Of a DNA stretch of 64,000 nucleotides, positions 41,094 to 50,714 are shown in pieces. This DNA comes from Pseudomonadota bacterium (GTDB lineage: Bacteria; Pseudomonadota; Gammaproteobacteria; Xanthomonadales; Xanthomonadaceae), in the NCBI GenBank assembly GCA_018242485.1, contig JAFEBV010000013.1, positions 62,001 through 126,000 on the forward strand. Direction: 5' to 3'. Positions within the stretch are counted from its first letter, which is position 1. Each line of letters starts with the position of its first letter. The translations under genes were made by a program, and so were the position numbers. The notes beneath the pieces were generated by a model. The model made no database searches and was not told where the DNA came from. It saw nothing but the letters and a program-made list of their open reading frames with translations.

Positions 41094-41306
41094 TCATGCG
41101 GCGATATCGATGTATTCGACCTTGCTCGATGGCGGCGGCACGGGCAGGCCGTCTTCCCGCAAACCATCGACATGGAAAACGATGACTGCGCGCATTTCGC
41201 GTTCCACATCCGCCACGGTGGCACCCGTGGCCACGCAGCCGGGAAGATCCGGGACATAGGCCGAGTAGTTGTCCTCGGCGCGTTCGATGACGATGGCGTA
41301 GCGCAT
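41094..41306 (-). CDS. hicB: HicB-family antitoxin
   Basis: This protein of 70 residues has the degenerate RNase-H-like HicB fold: MRYAIVIERAEDNYSAYVPDLPGCVATGATVADVE, then FHVDGLREDGLPVPPPSSKVEYIDI. It lacks a C-terminal DNA-binding domain, so it is the short HicB type. It should neutralise HicA, whose gene lies just upstream with 2 bases between. Confidence 0.92.
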   Translation of the reverse strand: MRYAIVIERAEDNYSAYVPDLPGCVATGATVADVEREMRAVIVFHVDGLREDGLPVPPPSSKVEYIDIAA

Positions 41307-41308
41307 GA

Positions 41309-41503
41309 TTACCTCGCGTCTTTCAGGCCCGCTTGCTTGAGGATGCTGTTCAAGGTGCCGGGTGCCAGTTCGTCGCTGGGTTTCCCGGCGACGGTCACGC
41401 GCCCAGCCTTGTCCGCATGCCGGAACTGCCGGTGACTGCCGCGAGTGGCCACCAACACCCATCCGTTACCCTTGAGCAGCCGCAGCACGTCCTCGACCTT
41501 CAT
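41309..41503 (-). CDS. hicA: HicA-family mRNA-interferase toxin
   Basis: This protein of 64 residues has the dsRBD-like HicA fold with catalytic histidine H24 in RGSHRQFRH. HicA cleaves mRNA and tmRNA. It is the first gene of a hicAB operon between recN and hrcA. The start MKVEDVLRLLKGNGW fits the family. Confidence 0.93.
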   Translation of the reverse strand: MKVEDVLRLLKGNGWVLVATRGSHRQFRHADKAGRVTVAGKPSDELAPGTLNSILKQAGLKDAR

Positions 41504-41581
41504 GTGACGAGGATAACGCAGCCGGCGAATTTTGGTGCCACCACGCGCTCCACGCAGTCTTCAGCGCGATAATGGCGTGCC

Positions 41582-42631
41582 ATGACCCGCCCCATCGCCC
41601 ACCTCGACGCCCGCGCCCGCGGCCTGTTGCGCAGCCTGATCGCGCAGTACATCCGCGATGGCGAGCCGGTCGGCTCGCGCACGCTGGCGCGCTCCTCGGG
41701 GCTGGACGTGAGCCCGGCGACGATCCGCAACATCATGTCCGATCTGGAGGAGATCGGGCTGGTCGCCGCGCCGCATACCTCGGCCGGGCGGGTGCCGACC
41801 GCGCAGGGCTATCGGGTGTTCGTCGATTCGCTGCTGCAGGTGCAGCCGCTGGGCGATGGCGAACTGGCACAGTTGCGCGCGAGCGTCAATCCGGGCGCAG
41901 GCACGCAGGCGTTGCTGACCAATGCCTCGCAACTGCTGTCGGCGATGAGCCATTTCGTCGGTGTGGTGACGGTGCCGCGGCGCGAGCAGTTCGCCTTCAA
42001 GCACATCGACTTCGTGCCGATCGACGCACAGCGCGTGCTGGTGATCCTCGTGTTCACCGACAACGAGGTGCAGAACCGCATCATCGCCACCCGTCGCGCC
42101 TACACGCCGTCGGAGCTGGAGCAGACCGCGAACTACCTCAACGCGCATTTCGCCGGCCGCCCGCTGCGCGAGATCCACGCGACTCTCGTTCGCGAACTGC
42201 GCGATACCCGTTCGGCGATGGAGCGCGTGCTCGGCGCGGCGATGGAGGTGGCCGAGCACGCCTTCGATCCGGGCGAGGAAGACGTGCTGCTCGCCGGCCA
42301 GACCCGGCTGATGGGCGTGCAGGATCTGTCCGATGTGGAGCGCCTGCGCGAGTTGTTCGATGCCTTCGCGCGCAAGCGCGAGATCCTGCAACTGCTCGAG
42401 CGCTGCATCCACGCGCAGGGCGTGCGCATTTTCATCGGCGAGGAAACCGGGCTGGCCTCGCTGGACGCCTGCACCGTCGTCACCGCCCCATATGCAGCCG
42501 ACGGCAAGGTGCTGGGCGTGCTGGGGGTGATCGGGCCGACCCGGATGGCCTACGAGCGGGTGATCCCGATGGTGCAGGCCACCGCCGACCTGCTGGGTGC
42601 GGCCTTGAATCCCGGAGCGCCGCCCCCATAG
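41582..42631 (+). CDS. hrcA: Heat-inducible transcription repressor HrcA
   Basis: This protein of 349 residues represses heat-shock genes by binding CIRCE sites. It has the N-terminal winged helix (LLRSLIAQYIRDGEPVGSRTLARSSGLDVSPATIRNIMSDLEEIGL) and the dimer/insert region ending FIGEETGLASLDACTVVTAPY and GPTRMAYERVIPMVQATADLL. No CIRCE inverted repeat is visible before hrcA or grpE. Its 3' end carries a sigma-32-like promoter for grpE. GrpE follows without overlap. Confidence 0.94.
   Translation: MTRPIAHLDARARGLLRSLIAQYIRDGEPVGSRTLARSSGLDVSPATIRNIMSDLEEIGLVAAPHTSAGRVPTAQGYRVFVDSLLQVQPLGDGELAQLRASVNPGAGTQALLTNASQLLSAMSHFVGVVTVPRREQFAFKHIDFVPIDAQRVLVILVFTDNEVQNRIIATRRAYTPSELEQTANYLNAHFAGRPLREIHATLVRELRDTRSAMERVLGAAMEVAEHAFDPGEEDVLLAGQTRLMGVQDLSDVERLRELFDAFARKREILQLLERCIHAQGVRIFIGEETGLASLDACTVVTAPYAADGKVLGVLGVIGPTRMAYERVIPMVQATADLLGAALNPGAPPP
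42604..42631 (+). promoter_or_regulatory. Sigma-32-like heat-shock promoter for grpE
   Basis: CTTGAAT (42604-42610) and CCCCATAG (42624-42631) are separated by 13 bases, close to the consensus CTTGAAA-N11-16-CCCCATnT. It overlaps the last codons of hrcA and lies 25-130 bases before the candidate grpE starts. Seen in sequence; activity is inferred. Confidence 0.72.
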
Positions 42632-42760
42632 CCGGTTGCAGGGCCGGTCCCGGGGATGACAACGACCCCGCCGACCCGCTTGCCGACTCCAACTTTCGAG
42701 CAATCCATGACCTCCCTGTGGCGGCGATTCGCGTCGCCGCGATCCACCAAGGTATCCGAC

Positions 42761-43285
42761 ATGCAGGCCACCGATTCCCGTCCGGACGAAGAGTCGTCCG
42801 CCATCGATTCCGACCTCGAAGCCATCCTTGCCGAACGCGACGCCGCGCAGGCCGAACTGGCGCGGATGCGCGAGCAGTTCCTGCGCGAACACGCCGAGCT
42901 GGAAAACGCCCGCAAGCGGCAGGCGCGCGATCTGGAACAAAGCCGCAAGTTCGCCAACGAGCGATTGCTGGGCGCATTGCTGCCGGTGTTCGACAGCCTC
43001 GAAGCGGGCCTGGCCGCGCTCAAGGACGCCACCCCGCAGGTGCGCGAAGGGCTGGAACTGACCCTGCGGCAGTTGCTCAAGGTCGCATCCGACAACGGCA
43101 TGACGGTCGTCGATCCGCTGGGGCATGCGTTCAACCCCGAGCAGCATCAGGCCATCGCGGTGTTGCCGGCGGGCGCCGAGCACCAGCCCGACACCGTCGC
43201 GCAGGTGCACCAGAAGGGCTATCTGCTCAACGAGCGGCTGTTGCGCCCGGCGCTGGTGATCGTGGCCAAGGGCGAGCACGACTGA
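42761..43285 (+). CDS. grpE: Nucleotide exchange factor GrpE
   Basis: This protein of 174 residues releases ADP from DnaK. It has the long N-terminal coiled coil (EEERDAAQAEL-like to REHAELENARKRQARDLEQSRKFANERLLGALLPVFDSLEAGL) and the C-terminal beta domain (QHQAIAVLPAGAEHQPDTVAQVHQKGYLLNERLLRPALVIVA). ATG 42761 is preferred because AAGG lies 8 bases upstream and the length fits; in-frame ATG 42656 and 42707 would add 35 or 18 residues. It follows a sigma-32-like promoter. Confidence 0.92.
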   Translation: MQATDSRPDEESSAIDSDLEAILAERDAAQAELARMREQFLREHAELENARKRQARDLEQSRKFANERLLGALLPVFDSLEAGLAALKDATPQVREGLELTLRQLLKVASDNGMTVVDPLGHAFNPEQHQAIAVLPAGAEHQPDTVAQVHQKGYLLNERLLRPALVIVAKGEHD

Positions 43286-43407
43286 TCCCGTCATCCCGGC
43301 GCATGTCCGGGACGATGAACAAACAGTCAGGGCGCTTGAATCCAGCCACGCCACCCCCACACAACAGCCATCCACCATCGTACCGGCGGCCGGGCTTCGC
43401 AAACAGC

Positions 43408-43450
43408 CACGAATCACCAATCACTATTCACCAATCACGCATCACGCATC
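43408..43450. repeat. Heptamer-type repeat before dnaK
   Basis: Tandem heptamer-like units (CACGAATCACCAATCACTA, ATTCACCAATCACGCATCACG and similar) end just before the GGGAG ribosome binding site of dnaK. They are the reverse-strand form of the GAATGGT family seen after fur. Confidence 0.75.
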
Positions 43451-43462
43451 GGGAGAACACAC

Positions 43463-45388
<1,926 letters not shown>

Positions 45389-45410
45389 GCGGCATCATCG
45401 GGTGTTCCAA

Positions 45411-45542
45411 GCCCCTCTCCCATCGGGAGAGCGGTGGGGGTGAGGGAATGGCCTTGCAGGTTGCGATGGTCAGGATTGGCCGCTATAGGCAAGTGCATTC
45501 CCTCAACCGCCCTTCGGGCACCTTCTTCCCGAAGGGAGAAGG
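45411..45542. repeat. Inverted pair of dispersed palindromic repeats (CTCTCCC-type)
   Basis: CCCCTCTCCCATCGGGAGAGCGGTG runs from 45412 and its inverted relative, TTCCCTCAACCGCCCTTCGGGCACCTTCTTCCCGAAGGGAGAAGG-like sequence, from about 45499 to 45542. Each has a hairpin (CTCTCCC...GGGAGAG; CTTCCC GAAGGGAG). The same family lies at 51350-51450. It fills the gap between dnaK and the channel gene and could act as a transcription or mRNA-stability element. Confidence 0.7.
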
Positions 45543-45566
45543 ATCAACTTCCAGTCCGGAGGCAAG

Positions 45567-46148
45567 GTGGACAAAGGCAGGCTCGAAGCCTTCAGCGACG
45601 GCGTGATCGCGGTGATCCTCACCATCATGGTGCTGGAGATGCATGCTCCGCACGCGCCGAGCTGGCAGGCATTGGCCGCCGTCTGGCCGACCTTCCTGTG
45701 CTATGTGCTGAGTTTCATCTACGTCGGCATCTACTGGAACAACCATCACCACATGCTGCACGCGACCCGGCGCATCGACGGCAGCGTGCTGTGGGCCAAC
45801 CTGCACCTGCTGTTCTGGCTGTCGCTGGTGCCATTCGTGACCGCGTGGATGGGCGAAAACCACTTCGCCGCGTTGCCGACCGCGCTGTATGGCGGCGTGC
45901 TGCTGATGGCGGCCATCGCGTACTGGATTTTGCAGCAACGCATTTTGTGTGTGCGCGAACAAGACCCCATGCTGGCGCGTGCGATCGGCAGCGACTGGAA
46001 AGGCAAACTCTCGCCGCTGGCTTATCTGCTGGCCATCGCTGCCGTCGTGGTGAATCCGTGGGTCACTTACGCCATCTACGCGCTGGTCGCGCTGGCGTGG
46101 CTGGTGCCGGATCGACGCATCGAGTCGCGCGTGACGCAAGCCGATTGA
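45567..46148 (+). CDS. TMEM175/DUF1211-family membrane protein, potassium channel-like
   Basis: This membrane protein of 193 residues has about six helices and the FSDG signature at residues 9-12 (RLEAFSDGVIAVILTIMVLE), which marks the TMEM175 family, whose bacterial members conduct K+. HHHMLHATRRIDG in the first loop is also typical. GTG 45567 has GGAGG 4 bases upstream. The gene splits the usual dnaK-dnaJ pair; this may be coincidence or co-expression with heat shock. Confidence 0.88.
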   Translation: MDKGRLEAFSDGVIAVILTIMVLEMHAPHAPSWQALAAVWPTFLCYVLSFIYVGIYWNNHHHMLHATRRIDGSVLWANLHLLFWLSLVPFVTAWMGENHFAALPTALYGGVLLMAAIAYWILQQRILCVREQDPMLARAIGSDWKGKLSPLAYLLAIAAVVVNPWVTYAIYALVALAWLVPDRRIESRVTQAD

Positions 46149-46249
46149 ATTGAAGGACACCCTGAATAAATCAGCGTTGCCTGAAACCTGCGGTCGGGAC
46201 GACCATCTTTGAGCTTTCGCGGTCGAGGACGATCGCAAGAAGGAACAGT

Positions 46250-47377
46250 ATGAGCAAGCGCGACTACTACGAAGTCCTCGGTGTGGCGAAGAATGCCAAC
46301 GAAGAGGATATGAAGAAAGCCTACCGCCGGCTGGCGATGAAGTATCACCCGGATCGCAATCCGGGCGACGCCAAGGCCGAGGCCAGCTTCAAGGAATGCA
46401 AGGAAGCCTACGAAGTCCTGTCCGACCAGGCCAAGCGCAGTGCCTACGACCAGCGCGGGCACGCCGCTTTCGAGCACGGCTTCGGCGGGCCTGGCGCGGG
46501 GCCGGGGTTCGGCGACGTGGGCGACATCTTCGGCGATATCTTCGGCGACATCTTCGGCGGCGGCAGAGGACGTCAACAGCAGCGGCGCGGCAACGACCTG
46601 CGCTACGGGCTGGAACTCGACCTCGAGGAAGCCGTCTCCGGCATCGAGAAAAAAATCAACATCGGCACCCTCGTCGACTGCAAAGTCTGCACCGGAACGG
46701 GATCAGCCGACGGCAAGCTCGAAACCTGTTCGACCTGTCGCGGTCAGGGTCGCGTGCGCCTGCAGCAGGGCATCTTCTCGCTGCAACAGGCCTGCCCGAA
46801 CTGTGGCGGGCGCGGACGCATCGTCGCCAATCCCTGCAAGGCCTGCCACGGTGAAGGCCGTGCCGAGGACGTGAAGGTGTTGTCGGTGAAGATCCCCGCC
46901 GGTGTGGATACCGGCGACCGCATTCGCCTGCAGGGTGAAGGCGAGGCTGGCCCGGCCGGTTCGCCGTCCGGCGATCTGTACGTGGAAGTGCAGGTGCGCG
47001 AGCACGAGATCTTCAAGCGCGAAGGCGACGACCTGTACTGCGAGATCCCGATCCGCATTTCGCAGGCCGCGTTGGGCGATACCGTGCGCGTGCCCACCCT
47101 CAACGGCGAGGCGGAGATCAAGATTCCTGCCGAAACCCAGACCGGCAAGGTGTTCCGCCTGCGCGGCAAAGGCGTCAAATCCGTGCGTTCGCGCGCACCG
47201 GGCGACTTGCTGTGCCGCGCGGTGGTGGAAACCCCGGTCAACCTCACCGCGCGCCAGCGCGAATTGCTCGAACAATTCGAGGGCACCTTCCAGGGCGAGG
47301 ACGCGCGCCGGCATTCCCCGCGCAGCAGTACCTTCCTCGACGGCGTGAAGGCGTTCTGGGAGCGGATGACGGGCTGA
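46250..47377 (+). CDS. dnaJ: Co-chaperone DnaJ (Hsp40)
   Basis: This protein of 375 residues has the J domain with HPD at 33-35, a Gly/Phe-rich linker, and a zinc-binding domain with four CxxCxGxG repeats ([32 protein letters not shown]), so it is a full type I DnaJ. The C-terminal substrate domain follows. AAGGA precedes the ATG. It is convergent with the pilin-like lipoprotein gene across a repeat-rich gap. Confidence 0.96.
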   Translation: MSKRDYYEVLGVAKNANEEDMKKAYRRLAMKYHPDRNPGDAKAEASFKECKEAYEVLSDQAKRSAYDQRGHAAFEHGFGGPGAGPGFGDVGDIFGDIFGDIFGGGRGRQQQRRGNDLRYGLELDLEEAVSGIEKKINIGTLVDCKVCTGTGSADGKLETCSTCRGQGRVRLQQGIFSLQQACPNCGGRGRIVANPCKACHGEGRAEDVKVLSVKIPAGVDTGDRIRLQGEGEAGPAGSPSGDLYVEVQVREHEIFKREGDDLYCEIPIRISQAALGDTVRVPTLNGEAEIKIPAETQTGKVFRLRGKGVKSVRSRAPGDLLCRAVVETPVNLTARQRELLEQFEGTFQGEDARRHSPRSSTFLDGVKAFWERMTG

Positions 47378-47452
47378 GGCGGCAGGCAATCACGCTGCGC
47401 AAAACATCGTCAACCCCGCGCCACGATTCCCCCTCGATCAACCCCACCCCAA

Positions 47453-47476
47453 CCCTCCCCTGCAAGCAGGGGAGGG
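47453..47476. repeat. CCCTCCCCTGC palindrome at the head of the tandem array
   Basis: CCCTCCCCTGC (47453-47463) and GCAGGGGAGGG (47466-47476) form a perfect 11-base hairpin with loop AA. The same palindrome occurs at 59232-59255 and in degenerate form near 47691 and 59425. Confidence 0.82.
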
Positions 47477-47640
47477 AGACAGGCGGCGTGCTTCGACTCC
47501 TGCCAGCAGGGGAGGGAAACAGGTCGCGTGCTTAGACTCCTGCAAGCAGGGGATGGAAACAGGGCGCGTGCTTCGACGTCTGCAAGCAGAGGATGGAAAC
47601 AGGGCGCGTGCTTTGGCACCGCCGCAAGCAGGGGGACAGG
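47461..47640. repeat. 40-base tandem repeat, four full units and a partial
   Basis: Units begin TGCAAGCAGG (or TGCCAGCAGG) at 47461, 47501, 47541 and 47581, each exactly 40 bases, with a partial fifth unit from about 47622 (CGCAAGCAGGGGGACAGG). Shared blocks are GCAAGCAGGGGA, GGAAACAGG and CGCGTGCTT. Units differ at a few bases. It lies between convergent dnaJ and the pilin-like lipoprotein gene. Confidence 0.88.
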
Positions 47641-47757
47641 CCACACCCTTCAGCATACAGGACGAGGCTGGTGTCTTGGTTCGACTCCTCCCCTACTTGC
47701 AGGGGGGAGGCTGGGAGGGGTTGGCACCGCTCAGCGGCAACACCCGGGCGGCGCCGC

Positions 47758-49917
47758 TCAGCGGCAAGCGCCGGGTCGATATTTGACTGGGATGGTGGTT
47801 CCGGCTGCCGTATCGCAGCTCCAGCGCACCATACCCGCCTGCGGATCGGGCACGAATGACAGTACGCCACCACGGATCGCCGCATTGGCCCGGTTGCCAT
47901 AGACGACATTGATGCGGCCGTTGTCGATGGTCACGCTGCTGACGTAGTTGCCTTCGATGCTGGATGGCTGGGCTACACCGGCGGTGGCGTTGTCGGTGGG
48001 CATGCTTCCCTTGTTGGAGTAGTACTCGGCCACTGCAACCTTCGATCCTTCAGACAACATCGCGCCTTCGGACACCTGCGAGCGCACCACATAATCCTGA
48101 TACGCCGGAATGGCGATCGCGGCGAGGATCGACACCACCGCCACGGTGGTCATCGTGCCGCCTTGCCCGGAGACCACGCCTTCCAGCGGCGATTGCTCGT
48201 AATTCACCTGCACGGCCAGCCGCTGCGCGTTGGCCTGCACGGCGATGCCGGCGATGCCCTCGGTGGGCAGGCGGAGCTGCTTGGCGGTCGGCAGGGTGGT
48301 CAGGTCCACCGGCGCGCCCAGCGCGTTGCCCAGTGCGTCCAGCACGGCGAGATAGGTGTAGTACACCTGCCGGTTCATGTCGTGGGTGGTGGTGGTGTAG
48401 CCCAGCAGGGTCTGGCTGGCATCGAGCGATTGCCGCTTGCGCAACCAGTCGCCGATCGCTGTGTCGGGGCTGGAAGCCAATCGGTCGATCAGCGGTTGCG
48501 GCACGCGCGCCATCACCAGCCAGTCGCCCTCCTCGATCCAGTAGCGGTCGCTGCCGATGCGCGCATACAGCTTGATCCATGCGGCCGATTGCGTATCGGG
48601 TGAGCCCGGGATGAAGTTCGATTCCGGGATGGCGACGTGCAGATGGTGGATCTGTCCGCCGGCGAGCTTGCTCACCGTGTGGCGCCAGCCGAAGCGTTTC
48701 GACAGCTCGTCGATCCTGGCGTACAGCGCTTTGCGGTCGGAGATGCGGAAGGCGGTGAAATCGCCGTCGGCGTCGCCGAACAGCACCGCCTGTTTGCCGT
48801 ACAGGCCGGCGGTGCCTATCAGGTCGATGCCGAACTTTTCCTGCATTTTCGCGGCGATGCTGTCGTAACCGGCACGCGTGCCGGCACCGAAATCACGGTC
48901 GAGGTTGTCGTGGATGGCTTGCAGGTTGTCGCGGCCGGGGAGGGCCATCGTCGCAACCCACGCGGGTGCTCCGGATGTCTTCAGGTCGATGGCGGGGTTG
49001 TTCGTGGCCAGATAACCCAGCAGCCGTGCCTGCGGTGCGCGCACCTGCACCTGCAGGCGTCCGTGACCATCCACCGTGCCCCAGCCCAGTGCGATGGATT
49101 GCGCATTCTCGACCGCATCGCGCAACAGGCCATCGGCGGGCGCATCCGACATCCGCGCGGCGGCCTGCGTGTTGAGGTTCTTCAGGCTCATCCACGCGAA
49201 CAGGCCCTGCCCGGAGGCGTCGATCTCCTTTTCCGCATCCTGCATCGGGCTGGGGCGCGTGGTCTTGATCGCGGCCAGATCCTGTTGCAGCGTCATCGCC
49301 GAGGCGGTTGCGCCCAGCGACAGGAACAGCCGGTGCGTGGCAACGTCGAAATGCAGTGCGCCGAACTTCTGCAACGCCGCATCGCCGTTGGCGTCAATGG
49401 GCGCCTGCAGGATCGACGGGCCATTGCCGGTCAAAGCGGTGATGCGCGCGTTGAGCGCGGCCACGTCGGGGATGTCGAGCACGGTGGTGGCCAGCACGCG
49501 ACTGAACGGCGATACGCCGTCGGAACTGTCGATCGCGGCGACCTCGATCGGCCCGGATTGATCGCCGAGCAGGATGTTCAGCGCCGGCCCCGCGCCAGCC
49601 TGGGTGAGCACGGGATCGGTCTGCGCCGCCTTGCGCAGCGCGGCGATCAGCTTGACGTGCTGCTCGGCGGCCAAAGCCGCATCCAGCGGGCGGCCATCGG
49701 GCGCGGCCAGCGTGCCCCACAGCGAGGGGATGCGCAGGTAGGCGACGGTATGCTCGGGCAGGCGCTCGCGCAGCCACGCCGGTTGCGAGATCGCCGCATC
49801 GGCGCGGGCGATGGCGGCTTGATCCACGCTGGCGACGCGGCCTTGCTGCGAGCAGCCGGCGAGGACGACGAGGGCGGAAGTGGCGGCGGCCACCAGCAGG
49901 CGTTGGCGCAGTTTCAT
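47758..49917 (-). CDS. Lipoprotein with C-terminal type IV pilin domain lacking a prepilin leader
   Basis: This protein of 719 residues opens with MKLRQRLLVAAATSALVVLAGC, a lipobox ending at Cys22. Residues 30-585 form a long secreted region of unknown family, DUF3352-like at best. Residues 588-719 match mature type IV pilin: a hydrophobic helix (AVVSILAAIAIPAYQDYVVRSQV), the following alpha/beta region (EGSKVAVAEYYSNKG), and a C-terminal disulfide-type pair (Cys701, Cys718). The usual GF(x)4E leader site is absent. An internal ATG 48153 with AAGG 7 bases upstream could start a short pilin-like product of 131 residues. Function unknown. Confidence 0.8.
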   Translation of the reverse strand: MKLRQRLLVAAATSALVVLAGCSQQGRVASVDQAAIARADAAISQPAWLRERLPEHTVAYLRIPSLWGTLAAPDGRPLDAALAAEQHVKLIAALRKAAQTDPVLTQAGAGPALNILLGDQSGPIEVAAIDSSDGVSPFSRVLATTVLDIPDVAALNARITALTGNGPSILQAPIDANGDAALQKFGALHFDVATHRLFLSLGATASAMTLQQDLAAIKTTRPSPMQDAEKEIDASGQGLFAWMSLKNLNTQAAARMSDAPADGLLRDAVENAQSIALGWGTVDGHGRLQVQVRAPQARLLGYLATNNPAIDLKTSGAPAWVATMALPGRDNLQAIHDNLDRDFGAGTRAGYDSIAAKMQEKFGIDLIGTAGLYGKQAVLFGDADGDFTAFRISDRKALYARIDELSKRFGWRHTVSKLAGGQIHHLHVAIPESNFIPGSPDTQSAAWIKLYARIGSDRYWIEEGDWLVMARVPQPLIDRLASSPDTAIGDWLRKRQSLDASQTLLGYTTTTHDMNRQVYYTYLAVLDALGNALGAPVDLTTLPTAKQLRLPTEGIAGIAVQANAQRLAVQVNYEQSPLEGVVSGQGGTMTTVAVVSILAAIAIPAYQDYVVRSQVSEGAMLSEGSKVAVAEYYSNKGSMPTDNATAGVAQPSSIEGNYVSSVTIDNGRINVVYGNRANAAIRGGVLSFVPDPQAGMVRWSCDTAAGTTIPVKYRPGACR

Positions 49918-50105
49918 GGGCGGTTCCGGTAGGGTCGAGGCAAGCACAGTCGTAGCTTGCGGGAGAGGATCGGGGGTGGTGGATCGAGCGAAGCAAAGCG
50001 CGGATTCTACCGGACTGTTTTTTGGGCTGGCATCGCGCGCGTTTCGGCTCGGCTATCATGACAGGCTTCGGCCAGTCGGCCGCGTCACCGTCACGGAGTC
50101 CCGTC

Positions 50106-50621
50106 ATGTCCAGCCTCAAAGCCGTCTTCGCCACCTCCAAGGGCCCGATCCACGTCGAGCTGTATCCGGACAAGGCGCCGATCACCGTCGCCAATTTCGT
50201 CAACCTCGCTCGTCGTGGTTTTTACAACGGCCTGAGCTTCCACCGCGTGATTCCGGATTTCATGATCCAGGGCGGTTGCCCCGAAGGTAGCGGTCGCGGC
50301 GGCCCGGGTTACCGCTTCGAGGACGAGACCCGCAACGGCGTGCGTCACGAGCGCGGCGTGCTGTCGATGGCCAACGCCGGCCCGAACACCAACGGCAGCC
50401 AGTTCTTCATCACCCATGTGCCGACCGCGTGGCTTGACGGCAAGCACACCGTGTTCGGCAAGGTCGTCGGCGCGGACGATCAGAAAGTGGTGGATGCGAT
50501 CAAGGGCGGCGATGCAATCGAGAAGGTGACCATCGAGGGTGATGCCGATGCGGTGCTGGCCGCGCAAGCGGGCAAGGTGGCCGAGTGGAACAAGGTGCTC
50601 GACGCCAAGGCGCGGCCGTGA
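50106..50621 (+). CDS. ppiB: Peptidyl-prolyl cis-trans isomerase, cyclophilin type
   Basis: This cytoplasmic isomerase of 171 residues has the cyclophilin fold. The catalytic stretch is [16 protein letters not shown], followed by [41 protein letters not shown] 50106 has GGAG just upstream and gives the standard family N-terminus; longer frames are not supported. It faces the secreted-lipoprotein operon across a short gap. Confidence 0.95.
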   Translation: MSSLKAVFATSKGPIHVELYPDKAPITVANFVNLARRGFYNGLSFHRVIPDFMIQGGCPEGSGRGGPGYRFEDETRNGVRHERGVLSMANAGPNTNGSQFFITHVPTAWLDGKHTVFGKVVGADDQKVVDAIKGGDAIEKVTIEGDADAVLAAQAGKVAEWNKVLDAKARP

Positions 50622-50662
50622 GTTGGATCCTTCACTCTTTTGCTTGCCCCCATCCTGCCCTT

Positions 50663-50678
50663 CCCCCGCAAGCGGGGG
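50663..50678. terminator. Hairpin between convergent genes
   Basis: CCCCCGC (50663-50669) pairs with GCGGGGG (50672-50678) around AA. It lies between two convergent genes and could stop both transcripts, although no long T run follows. It also resembles the dispersed CCCTCCCC-type repeats. Confidence 0.55.
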
Positions 50679-50714
50679 ACGGAATGCTTCGTCGGGGCTT
50701 TGCCGTGGTTGGCT

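Larger units (their letters stand above)
47378..47757. other. Repeat-rich gap between convergent genes
   Basis: These 380 bases contain the 40-base array and, near 47691-47725, a second inverted-type repeat (CCTCCCCTACTTGCAGGGGGGAGG). A 14-base direct repeat, CCGCTCAGCGGCAA, occurs near 47728 and again at the gene end near 47755. No coding evidence; long readable frames follow the repeat period and are not believed. Confidence 0.7.

Noticed and set aside
41504-41581. CIRCE element before hrcA
   Set aside because: The TTAGCACTC-N9-GAGTGCTAA pattern is not present.
47461-47640. Possible CRISPR array
   Set aside because: Units are contiguous with no unique spacers, and no cas genes lie nearby.
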